64,000 bases of DNA, taken from NCBI RefSeq assembly GCF_026151205.1, contig NC_087076.1, positions 1,001,692 through 1,065,691 on the forward strand, given 5' to 3'. Each line of letters starts with the position of its first letter. Positions within the stretch are counted from its first letter, which is position 1. Below are positions 30,671 through 42,600 of the stretch, piece by piece. The position numbers were made by a program, and so were the translations under genes. The notes below the pieces were generated by a model. It had not been told where the DNA came from, searched no databases, and was given only the letters and a program-made list of their open reading frames with translations. This stretch comes from Bolinopsis microptera. Lineage: Eukaryota; Ctenophora; Tentaculata; Lobata; Bolinopsidae.

Positions 30671-30919
30671 GCGGTACCGTAGATATCATTATCAAAAGCA
30701 AGGCATTAGCTCGACCTCCGAGGCAAGGAATCCGTGTGAACCCTGGTTGTTATCAGGGTTAGACAGCCAATGATGGTTTTGTCTGTTAAAGTGGGTAATC
30801 ACTCTCTGACATCAGAGTCATAAATCACACCGCAGGTTTTGCCATTTTTTCCTGTTTTTTTTCTTTGCTTCCTATTCTTATAATAGTCGAAATGAAAAAT
30901 TCAATATTAATTTTTGCAG

Positions 30920-31212
30920 GAAGTGATATTGGGGTATGTCCAGCTGATGTAAACAAATGTTGTGATTATCCAGCATCAGAAGATAAGGATGAAGAAGTAG
31001 AAGATGATGAGGTTGGAAAAAATAGGAATAAGAGAAAGAAGAAACGGGATATAGACTATAAAGGAGATTGGCGGGAGTATTCAAACAGAATAACTTCCTT
31101 CATTAATGATCCCGAGTTTGACGTGATGGACGATGATGTCCGTGCATTGTTTTTAAAGAAACTGTCAGATACCGCCAATGATATGGCAACCTATATTTAC
31201 AAAAGAAACTGA
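30920..31212 (+). CDS. Terminal exon of an unidentified gene
   Basis: A good acceptor (TTAATTTTTGCAG ending at 30919) precedes an open frame of 96 codons ending at TGA 31210-31212. The exon enters in phase 1. The encoded tail starts with a Cys-containing segment (GVCPADVNKCCDYPASE). An acidic stretch (KDEEVEDDE) and a basic cluster (KRKKKRD) follow, then a compact, probably helical C-terminus (YSNRITSFINDP, FLKKLSDTANDMATYIYKRN). I do not recognise the family. Upstream exons were not found; the MULE relic (28504-30678) lies just upstream and could sit in the preceding intron. The structured C-terminus and clean acceptor argue for a real exon; an exon-like accident remains possible. Confidence 0.5.
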
Positions 31213-32317
31213 TACGTCTTCTGTTTGATAATATATTACTTTAAAAGTCGAGCACTCATTCTCTTAGATATTAAGCCAACCAATAACCATGTAATGATAT
31301 TCTACCGCACTCACGGTTAACTTTATATCTCAGTATTTTAAATCTCTTTCTCGGTATTTAATCTTCGTATCCCTTAGTGATTAGTGTTCATCTCAGTGTT
31401 CATTCTCTGTCTCAGTGTTCATTCTTTGTCTCACTAATTATTCTCTGTCTCACTGTTCATTCTCTGTCTCACTGTTTATTCTCCGTCTTAGTGTTCAATC
31501 CACGTCTCGCTGTTCATCCTCTGTTTCAAAGTTCATTCTCTGTTTCACTATTCAATATCTGTCTCAGAGTTAACTCTCTGTCTCACTGTTCTATCTCTTT
31601 CTCACTGTTCAATCTCTGTTTCAGTGTTCATTCTCCGTCTTAGTATTCAATCTTCGTCTCACTTTTCACTCTCTTTCCAAGTGTTACAGTGAGAAGGATA
31701 TTTTTGTAAATTTTGGATTTTGTTACAAAATATGGACAAAATATCGACAAAGAATCTGTGAGGAGGTGTTCTAGCAAAATTGTAAACGAAATCGTAAGAG
31801 TGTCGCGCAAATATCGCCCGAAAACTGTCCGTAAAAGGCCTTGTCCGGAGAAGGCCTAGTTCACACAGAGACATGTAAAATGGTAACGGAGTTATCGGGA
31901 GATGTTTGTTTTGTTAAATTAATATAATATATATATTATGGTTCCTGCAAACCAGATACATAACAGCTGAAATCAAATGATTACACATATTAATTGAAAA
32001 TGTACCTTTAATAGACAGGTTTCATTAAATTTCTTGTTTCATTGAGTAAGATTCTTGATTTTTTGGCAGGGCCCCTCCTTATTTAACCTTCAATCACGGT
32101 ACCACCAAAGCAAATTTTACATCAGAAAACAATAGAATTTACCTTGTCAATTGATACTCATTATTAATTATTATTGTTGTACTATAATTTAGTACCTAGT
32201 ATCACCTTTCTAATTTCTGTGATGGCAGCTGAATAATTTTAAAAGTTTGTTCTATTCAGCCGTACAATTCCCTTGCATTATCAATCAGATAACTTAATCT
32301 TTAGGTTTATAAGCACC
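31213..32317. other. Intergenic stretch with a 20-bp minisatellite
   Basis: From about 31330 to 31680 runs a degenerate tandem repeat of about 20 bp (CTCAGTGTTCATTCTCTGT and variants). The rest is AT-rich, with the motif ATTTCTTGTTTCATTGA near 32028. It would contain the promoter of the next gene, but no specific element is evident. Confidence 0.6.
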
Positions 32318-33308
32318 ATGACCACACGACGAGCTTTACACTGGGTGTTTAAAATTGGAGATCGAGCCCAATCTGTTAACTTTCTGAGACATCTAGGAAT
32401 GAAAGTTCTCCGGCATGAGGAGTTCAAAGAAGGTAGCTATATACTCCTGTCTTATTCAATCGTTTATATAACTATAATTTTATTGAAGGCCATAAGTTTT
32501 TTTTTGAGATTTTGCCTTACTTTTGTTCCAATCACAGACAATAATTTAATCAGGTTGTGATGCATCGTGCAACGGACCTTATCAGGGTCGTTGGAGTAAG
32601 ACAATGATAGGATATGGGGTGGAGGACACCAACTTTGTGCTTGAACTGACGTATAACTATGGGATTGACAAGTACGAGTTAGGAAACGATTTCCTAGGTT
32701 TGCACATCGAGTCAAGTGATGTTTTTGCTGCAGCTAAGGAAGAGGTCACTGGTAATGGCAGTAAGATGTTAGAGTCTCCTGATGGATATTTGTTTCATTT
32801 GGAAAACAAGAATGCTTCATCTGGGGGTCCAGTTGCAGGAATTACTCTTGCTTCAACTAACATACAAGCTACTGTCAGTTTCTGGAGCGAAATACTCGGT
32901 TTGACTGTGTTTGATCAATCTGAAACCAGTGCTACTCTTGGAATTGATCAATCGCAAGCCTATGTTAAATTTGTGCACCAGGCAGAGATCAATCATGCTA
33001 AGGCGTATGGACGTGTTGCTTTTTCTGTACCTATTTCTGTGCTTGCTGATGCTGAAAAACTTGCTATTGAGAAAGGGTTCACAATTTTAACACCATTTGT
33101 AACACTCAAAACTGATGGTAAAGCAGATGTCTCAGTTGTTATCTTTAGTGATCCTGATGGGTATGAGATATGTTTTGTTGGAGATGAGGGTTTCAGAGAT
33201 TTGTCTCAGTTTGACCCTGAGGGCAGCAATCTTCTCGACAAAGCAATCGACGAGGACAAAAGCAATGAGTGGTTTGCCAAGAAAGGAAAATCAAAATCAT
33301 CTGCATAG
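32318..33308 (+). CDS. GLOD4: Glyoxalase domain-containing protein 4 (GLOD4)
   Basis: Two-exon gene: 32318-32432 and 32554-33308, joined in phase 1 across a 121-bp intron, giving 289 codons, close to vertebrate GLOD4. It begins MTTRRALHWVFKIGDR and contains the family signatures LGMKVLRHEEFKEG, CNGPYQGRWSKTMIG, ELTYNYG and, near the C-terminus, DPDGYEICFVGDEGFRDLS and DKSNEWFAKKGK. The family has two vicinal-oxygen-chelate (glyoxalase-type) folds, here roughly residues 5-130 and 140-265. Vertebrate GLOD4 is reported in mitochondria and its substrate is not established, so no reaction is claimed. The ATG at 32318 gives an N-terminus aligned with vertebrate homologues. A polyadenylation signal AATAAA lies at 33358-33363, and PORCN starts 342 bp after the stop. 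Confidence 0.96.
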
Positions 33309-33650
33309 AAAAAATGGAAATAACATTATAGCTGTATTTATATATTATATGTCATAAAATAAAGCTCATATAATGAGCTTAAATCGGTAGACTGTGTTTA
33401 TAAAATTATTCAACTTTGATTATTTTAATCCAGAATTCTGTTTGTTCCTTTCAATGTTAAAATTGTTTTGATTTTTTATAACTTTCTGATTGAAACAGTG
33501 TTTCAATATCAATTGAGTTACCGCAACAATGAATTCTAAATACTGGGTCATGTGTACTCATAAATTCATAGCTGTAACTGGCTGCCTATTATTGTCTCAT
33601 AAAATTTCACCCATAATCTGATAACATTAAACTATCATAAACATTTAGTC

Positions 33651-36600
33651 ATGGAAGCTGATGACAACGAATATTACCATGACAACGCTTACTATGAAGA
33701 CAGTTACAATGATGATAGTTACCATGACAACGTATTGGAGTCCACTCTACACTACTGTGTATTACCGGTTGTAGGACAGGTTACTGCTGTCTTTCTCAAA
33801 ATCTTTGGTCTTGCTGCAATCGTGAGTATATCAGCTTATACTTATTCATCAGCTCAAAATATTCATGGTATGAAACTAAAATTTTGAAGTCAGTTGTGGA
33901 GCAAGTCATCAGGTAAAGCTAAATTGATAAGATAAACAGTGTTCAATATCAACTAGCTTGAGCTACTAGAATTGACACTATATTTTCCAACAATTTATTC
34001 GCCAATTAAAGGTTTACTACTATTTGTCGCAGGTAAGCATATTAAATCAGCTACAATGGGAGAAGTTGACTTTCATCCTAGACACACTGCTCGGGATTCT
34101 GTGTGCTTTTCTGTTCTATCAGTCCAGTACCCTCTTTATAGGTAGTAACTTATTATACAGTTTTGACTTACTATCATGTCTTCAGTAATAATAAACCTGT
34201 AAACTTCGAAATTGACGATCGTGCAATTGCCATCAGAATTCAGATGGACCTTATTGATTATAAATTAAGTAGCGAGTAAACATTAAGTATAATACGTTAA
34301 GACATCAAGTACTTTCGACAGATCTACAATTATATGATCTTGAGTAGATACCACTTAGAATTGATTAATTCTAAGTTGGAAATATTGTAATTTCAATCTA
34401 GACATTTGACTTACAATTAAACTTATTTACTCGTTTTACCACTTCTATCTAACATGCAATCATTCTAGAAAAAATTAAACAATTACCTCTGAAACAAGAA
34501 TTGCGCCCGTTGTTTCCGTTTTGGCGGACGCTAGATTTCCATTTCACTATAACTATTAATATAAGCTCTAATCAGCTCACCTTATAATATTAATATCGAA
34601 ATATCAGTACACTACGCGTGCCACGTTCAAGTTGGGCTTATTACAAAATACTATACATTACTAGTATACATTAAAATACGCTCGTGCCATGCCGCGCATT
34701 CATTGACCACAGACTAGCTATACACCACATCTCCGCAAGCAATCCACGCGCGCGTGCGCGCGACAAGTTGACATGGTTACTAACGGAAGGAAGTAAGGAA
34801 GGACTGACGACATATTCTGAGACCCGCCTACCGCTATCTCCAAAACCCACGTTTTTCTGCAAAAACGTCCATTCGTAACCTTTCACTATTGCCTTTTTTC
34901 AAAAGGGTGAAAAGGAAAAAATAACGATCTCTCCCTCAGTGTTTTTAGTTGTGATATCGTATGCTGTCCTGATATTCTCCTCTAGCAGTGGAAAGTGTGG
35001 TGCTGCTATTCTTCTCATAAACTTAGCTTTTGTTTTTATCTGGTAAGAACTACGCGAGATATTATCTAGAAAATTTTAAACCAGGTGCCTGACGTTCAGT
35101 AACTGATACTGTTTTTTCTCCATTTATTAAAATCGGGCATCGTGATATTTTAACCTCTGCCTTTTCAGTGAGTTGTTGGTTGTGGCACCTGAACAGTGGC
35201 ACCAGATCCGTGGCACAATAATCTTGCTACTGATGAAAACAACCTCTGTAGGGTTTGATATTGATGCAGGTGTAGTGGATCCTCCTTCTCTGCTTCTGTT
35301 CTCTGGTTACAGTCTCTCTCCCGTCTCACTTGTATTCGGTCCTTTCGTTACCCTCCCTGATTACAAGAAAAGCAAACTTGCCATATTTGTAAGTTTTAAA
35401 AAAGGATCATGTTTTCCTTCTGTCGGATAACAGTTTCTAACTTATAAATTACGTATATGCGTATATATGTATATATGCATGTATATACGTATGGCCGTTT
35501 TATGAGAGGTTGGAGGTATTATACGAGGTGGTGTCAGGGACCCACGCCGTATAACACCTTCTTGAAAGGATCAGATTTCTGCTATTCATGGCCTCCGACT
35601 AAATTTTGAACAGTGATAAAAATTAGCCTCATTTACCGAGAAAGATCAAGCGTGAAAAGTTAGTCTACATTTGACCATTAATCAAATCGTTAATCGAATT
35701 AAGGCAGAAGATTATTTGGATACAAGAAGTTAAAAACCGACTACATCTGATCTGACTGGAACAGACAACTATGAAATATGAATATTTTTAAAACTTTTCA
35801 TTATTTCAGGAAAGACAGGTGCTCATTAGTATTTGTAGTTCCCTCTTCTTGGCCTATCTTAGTGTCCTGGTTTCATCCTGTATTTTACCTACTTTCATCG
35901 ACCCATCTTCTCACACGTACGTTTTACTTTTAAGATGACAATTTAAAATCTTCAAAGAAAAAGAACTTACACAATCTGCTGTGGACCTTAATTTAATCCA
36001 TTACATTTAAACTTGTATTATTATTTCAGATTGATAAGAACGTATCTGTTGTATTATTATTTCAGATTGATAAGAACGTATCTGTTGTATTATTATTTCA
36101 GATTGATAAGAACGTATCTCACTGCACTGAGTTTCCGCACAAGCCATTACTTTGTCAGCTATACTTCTCAAGCTTCAGCTCTGATCGGTGGTTTTCAGCA
36201 CTCAGAAAAGTAATATTCGCTTTTTATTTTTACTTAGCCTCTGATAAAAACTTGATCGAGGAAGAGATAATGTGATTAGTGTAACCAGGATTGTAATTGT
36301 GAGTGGTAATTAAGAAGTAGTTTCCTATTGTTATAATTCGATCACACAACTGATTCCTACTAAGTACTAAATCATAACCCCATGATAATCAAATTTTTGG
36401 AATGGGCTTATCTTAATCCATTAAATGTACAGCTTAAAAGGTCCTATAATCTACATTCCAGCCAATCTCTATATTATCATTACAGGTATTATGTTGTCCA
36501 ACCTTCGCGAGTTGAAATACCAAGATCAATGTCTTCTGTTGCTGTGGCTTGGAATATTCCTATGCACTACTGGCTCAAAACATGTACGTTCCAAGATTAA

Positions 36601-39600
36601 ATAACCTCCTCCCCCTCCCTCTCCCACTACTTAATCAATGAGATATGGCAAAGATAATAAATTGGGCCATAATAAATGCTTACTTGTCATTAATTAGATA
36701 TATATATACTGATTATGATACTATCGTCAGATGTGTACAAGAAATCAAGGTCTTATGGTGTCTTTGTGGCTGCGTTTCTGACATATGCAGCTTCAAGTGT
36801 TTTACATGTAAGTAATTTTGACTTTCTTGTGTAGCCATTGTGAATCCTCTTCAAGTTGCTCGATTGACTTTTATTGATTAATTTAGAGACATTTTTCTTG
36901 AGTGTGTGATAATGTGACAACAAATGTGATCGTTAGAGAAACGCAAGGACAGCCTCTATCTAAACCAATCCAATTTTATCTCATTCATGTCCCTGGTCAT
37001 TAGAAAGTTGATATGTAGCGGTCTGAGTCTAATAATGACTTGATAAATTATTGATGATAGTTTGTGTAACTCTTCCTGAATAGTTCGGAAATCTGTTCGA
37101 CCGAATATTCGGTAATTCGGTCGACCGAATAATATTGATTTCACAGTCGACCGTATCATGGGATATTCGCTGACCGAATATTTTCGGTACCGAATACCAA
37201 ATACTACCAAGTAAGTACCGGAAATTTGATGAGTCGGTACCCTATTCCCGAACCGTGATCCGAACGTTTCTTAATGACTGTTTTATCTAATATTAATTGT
37301 GTATGGATACGACTTGGTTATTCAAGCGATTTTAACATGTGATAGAGTGGCAAGAACGGTTACATCAATTCGAACAGAAATGGAAGGCGCGATCATCTGA
37401 TTTGTTGAAAACATCACTTAAAACTAGTTGTAGAGACGCGCAACATGTGTTCCAACAAATCGAGGGAAATTGGGGAGTTCCCTGGAATCCGTAGAATGAT
37501 GTGAAACTTCCTACTTACTTACTACTTAAACTTTCATAAATGATGAATTGGCTTTTTGACATTCCTATCAACGTTTTAGATAATATTATAGAATAATCGA
37601 AAGGAGTCAATTGCTGATATTTCTTTATTCTGCAGAAATTATACAGCATCTGATACCAAACACTTGGATATATTATATGAAAGACATTCATACTCTTGCG
37701 AGTTCAACGGCTTGACCGTTTACGGCTAACTCGACGGCGATCCGAAGACGCCGATACAAAGACATAGATAAGAAGAAATGTGTGTGAACGAGTTCTGAGC
37801 ATACTGAGTGGAGCTGGGGGACAGGTGTGGTGCGTGGAGACTGAATGAGAGCGGCGTGCGTGGAGACTGGAAATTTATATTTTTTTCGTGTTTTTTTTTG
37901 CCCTCCAGGTGGAAGGCAGGTCCAAAAGGTATGGTCACCGTCTCCGAGGAGAACAGTGGACACATTAGAACTTAATCTTACCTCAATAAATGTATTTAAT
38001 TGTAGTTGTGAAAATAGTTTAAAACTGCCGTTGAAGTGATGCGAGAAATACTAATAGATTGAAGCAAGATATTTTCTTGTGTTTGAAGAGAGCGTACTAA
38101 TGAGGTGTTGGGTTGCTCAGGAGCGAGCTGGGTGTGAGTGAGTGCAGTGTAGGGGTGACCTGGGCGATTTTCAAGACGCCGATACAAAGACATAGATGAG
38201 AAGAAATGTGTGTGAACGAGTTCTGAGCATACTGAGTGGAGCTGGGGGACAGGTGTGGTGCGTGGAGACTGAATGAGAGCGGCGTGCGTGGAGACTGGAA
38301 ATTTATATTTTTTTCGTGTTTTTTTTTGCCCTCCAGGTGGAAGGCAGGTCCAAAAGGTATGGTCACCGTCTCCGAGGAGAACAGTGGACACATTAGAACT
38401 TAATCTTACCTCAATAAATGTATTTAATTGTAGTTGTGAAAATAGTTTAAAACTGCCGTTGAAGTGATGCGAGAAATACTAATAGATTGAAGCAAGATAT
38501 TTTCTTGTGTTTGAAGAGAGCGTACTAATGAGGTGTTGGGTTGCTCAGGAGCGAGCTGGGTGTGAGTGAGTGCAGTGTAGGGGTGACCTGGGCGATTTTC
38601 AAGACGCCGATACAAAGACATAGATGAGAAGAAATGTGTGTGAACGAGTTCTGAGCATACTGAGTGGAGCTGGGGGACAGGTGTGGTGCGTGGAGACTGA
38701 ATGAGAGCGGCGTGCGTGGAGACTGGAAATTTATATTTTTTTCGTGTTTTTTTTTGCCCTCCAGGTGGAAGGCAGGTCCAAAAGGTATGGTCACCGTCTC
38801 CGAGGAGAACAGTGGACACATTAGAACTTAATCTTACCTCAATAAATGTATTTAATTGTAGTTGTGAAAATAGTTTAAAACTGCCGTTGAAGTGATGCGA
38901 GAAATACTAATAGATTGAAGCAAGATATTTTCTTGTGTTTGAAGAGAGCGTACTAATGAGGTGTTGGGTTGCTCAGGAGCGAGCTGGGTGTGAGTGAGTG
39001 CAGTGTAGGGGTGACCTGGGCGATTTTCAAGACGCCGATACAAAGACATAGATGAGAAGAAATGTGTGTGAACGAGTTCTGAGCATACTGAGTGGAGCTG
39101 GGGGACAGGTGTGGTGCGTGGAGACTGAATGAGAGCGGCGTGCGTGGAGACTGGAAATTTATATTTTTTTCGTGTTTTTTTTTGCCCTCCAGGTGGAAGG
39201 CAGGTCCAAAAGGTATGGTCACCGTCTCCGAGGAGAACAGTGGACACATTAGAACTTAATCTTACCTCAATAAATGTATTTAATTGTAGTTGTGAAAATA
39301 GTTTAAAACTGCCGTTGAAGTGATGCGAGAAATACTAATAGATTGAAGCAAGATATTTTCTTGTGTTTGAAGAGAGCGTACTAATGAGGTGTTGGGTTGC
39401 TCAGGAGCGAGCTGGGTGTGAGTGAGTGCAGTGTAGGGGTGACCTGGGCGATTTTCAAGACGCCGATACAAAGACATAGATGAGAAGAAATGTGTGTGAA
39501 CGAGTTCTGAGCATACTGAGTGGAGCTGGGGGACAGGTGTGGTGCGTGGAGACTGAATGAGAGCGGCGTGCGTGGAGACTGGAAATTTATATTTTTTTCG

Positions 39601-42600
39601 TGTTTTTTTTTGCCCTCCAGGTGGAAGGCAGGTCCAAAAGGTATGGTCACCGTCTCCGAGGAGAACAGTGGACACATTAGAACTTAATCTTACCTCAATA
39701 AATGTATTTAATTGTAGTTGTGAAAATAGTTTAAAACTGCCGTTGAAGTGATGCGAGAAATACTAATAGATTGAAGCAAGATATTTTCTTGTGTTTGAAG
39801 AGAGCGTACTAATGAGGTGTTGGGTTGCTCAGGAGCGAGCTGGGTGTGAGTGAGTGCAGTGTAGGGGTGACCTGGGCGATTTTCAAGACGCCGATACAAA
39901 GACATAGATGAGAAGAAATGTGTGTGAACGAGTTCTGAGCATACTGAGTGGAGCTGGGGGACAGGTGTGGTGCGTGGAGACTGAATGAGAGCGGCGTGCG
40001 TGGAGACTGGAAATTTATATTTTTTTCGTGTTTTTTTTTGCCCTCCAGGTGGAAGGCAGGTCCAAAAGGTATGGTCACCGTCTCCGAGGAGAACAGTGGA
40101 CACATTAGAACTTAATCTTACCTCAATAAATGTATTTAATTGTAGTTGTGAAAATAGTTTAAAACTGCCGTTGAAGTGATGCGAGAAATACTAATAGATT
40201 GAAGCAAGATATTTTCTTGTGTTTGAAGAGAGCGTACTAATGAGGTGTTGGGTTGCTCAGGAGCGAGCTGGGTGTGAGTGAGTGCAGTGTAGGGGTGACC
40301 TGGGCGATTTTCAAGACGCCGATACAAAGACATAGATGAGAAGAAATGTGTGTGAACGAGTTCTGAGCATACTGAGTGGAGCTGGGGGACAGGTGTGGTG
40401 CGTGGAGACTGAATGAGAGCGGCGTGCGTGGAGACTGGAAATTTATATTTTTTTCGTGTTTTTTTTTGCCCTCCAGGTGGAAGGCAGGTCCAAAAGGTAT
40501 GGTCACCGTCTCCGAGGAGAACAGTGGACACATTAGAACTTAATCTTACCTCAATAAATGTATTTAATTGTAGTTGTGAAAATAGTTTAAAACTGCCGTT
40601 GAAGTGATGCGAGAAATACTAATAGATTGAAGCAAGATATTTTCTTGTGTTTGAAGAGAGCGTACTAATGAGGTGTTGGGTTGCTCAGGAGCGAGCTGGG
40701 TGTGAGTGAGTGCAGTGTAGGGGTGACCTGGGCGATTTTCAAGACGCCGATACAAAGACATAGATGAGAAGAAATGTGTGTGAACGAGTTCTGAGCATAC
40801 TGAGTGGAGCTGGGGGACAGGTGTGGTGCGTGGAGACTGAATGAGAGCGGCGTGCGTGGAGACTGGAAATTTATATTTTTTTCGTGTTTTTTTTTGCCCT
40901 CCAGGTGGAAGGCAGGTCCAAAAGGTATGGTCACCGTCTCCGAGGAGAACAGTGGACACATTAGAACTTAATCTTACCTCAATAAATGTATTTAATTGTA
41001 GTTGTGAAAATAGTTTAAAACTGCCGTTGAAGTGATGCGAGAAATACTAATAGATTGAAGCAAGATATTTTCTTGTGTTTGAAGAGAGCGTACTAATGAG
41101 GTGTTGGGTTGCTCAGGAGCGAGCTGGGTGTGAGTGAGTGCAGTGTAGGGGTGACCTGGGCGATTTTCAAGACGCCGATACAAAGACATAGATGAGAAGA
41201 AATGTGTGTGAACGAGTTCTGAGCATACTGAGTGGAGCTGGGGGACAGGTGTGGTGCGTGGAGACTGAATGAGAGCGGCGTGCGTGGAGACTGGAAATTT
41301 ATATTTTTTTCGTGTTTTTTTTTTGCCCTCCAGGTGGAAGGCAGGTCCAAAAGGTATGGTCACCGTCTCCGAGGAGAACAGTGGACACATTAGAACTTAA
41401 TCTTACCTCAATAAATGTATTTAATTGTAGTTGTGAAAATAGTTTAAAACTGCCGTTGAAGTGATGCGAGAAATACTAATAGATTGAAGCAAGATATTTT
41501 CTTGTGTTTGAAGAGAGCGTACTAATGAGGTGTTGGGTTGCTCAGGAGCGAGCTGGGTGTGAGTGAGTGCAGTGTAGGGGTGACCTGGGCGATTTTCAAG
41601 ACGCCGATACAAAGACATAGATGAGAAGAAATGTGTGTGAACGAGTTCTGAGCATACTGAGTGGAGCTGGGGGACAGGTGTGGTGCGTGGAGACTGAATG
41701 AGAGCGGCGTGCGTGGAGACTGGAAATTTATATTTTTTTCGTGTTTTTTTTTGCCCTCCAGGTGGAAGGCAGGTCCAAAAGGTATGGTCACCGTCTCCGA
41801 GGAGAACAGTGGACACATTAGAACTTAATCTTACCTCAATAAATGTATTTAATTGTAGTTGTGAAAATAGTTTAAAACTGCCGTTGAAGTGATGCGAGAA
41901 ATACTAATAGATTGAAGCAAGATATTTTCTTGTGTTTGAAGAGAGCGTACTAATGAGGTGTTGGGTTGCTCAGGAGCGAGCTGGGTGTGAGTGAGTGCAG
42001 TGTAGGGGTGACCTGGGCGATTTTCAAGACGCCGATACAAAGACATAGATGAGAAGAAATGTGTGTGAACGAGTTCTGAGCATACTGAGTGGAGCTGGGG
42101 GACAGGTGTGGTGCGTGGAGACTGAATGAGAGCGGCGTGCGTGGAGACTGGAAATTTATATTTTTTTCGTGTTTTTTTTTGCCCTCCAGGTGGAAGGCAG
42201 GTCCAAAAGGTATGGTCACCGTCTCCGAGGAGAACAGTGGACACATTAGAACTTAATCTTACCTCAATAAATGTATTTAATTGTAGTTGTGAAAATAGTT
42301 TAAAACTGCCGTTGAAGTGATGCGAGAAATACTAATAGATTGAAGCAAGATATTTTCTTGTGTTTGAAGAGAGCGTACTAATGAGGTGTTGGGTTGCTCA
42401 GGAGCGAGCTGGGTGTGAGTGAGTGCAGTGTAGGGGTGACCTGGGCGATTTTCAAGACGCCGATACAAAGACATAGATGAGAAGAAATGTGTGTGAACGA
42501 GTTCTGAGCATACTGAGTGGAGCTGGGGGACAGGTGTGGTGCGTGGAGACTGAATGAGAGCGGCGTGCGTGGAGACTGGAAATTTATATTTTTTTCGTGT

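Larger units (their letters stand above)
28504..30678 (-). mobile_element. Mutator-like (MULE) element relic with minisatellite foldback ends
   Basis: A 2175-bp element flanked by a 9-bp direct repeat GTAGATATC (28495-28503 and 30679-30687), the duplication length of Mutator-like elements and of Drosophila FB elements. The left end is about seven copies of a 15-bp unit, GACAATTGACCCCCC (28504-28613). The right end is the inverted unit GGGGGGTCAATTGTC repeated over 30395-30670 with spacers. The ends therefore form long, tandemly repetitive inverted repeats. The interior encodes MULE-type protein segments on the minus strand (28925-29750). The right end carries eight extra bases (GCGGTACC) with no left counterpart. 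Boundaries rest mainly on the 9-bp match. Confidence 0.75.

Noticed and set aside
31377-31643. 88-codon Ser/Leu-rich open frame
   Set aside because: It is a direct translation of the 20-bp minisatellite.
28001-32000. A spliced-leader RNA gene suggested by the recurrent motif near 32028
   Set aside because: The motif is not followed by a donor plus Sm-site arrangement in any occurrence.
33822-33896. Extending PORCN exon 1 to the donor at 33868
   Set aside because: That junction puts exon 2 in a frame lacking the hydrophobic segment and breaks the join to exon 3; the donor GTGAGT at 33822 gives a continuous family-like protein.
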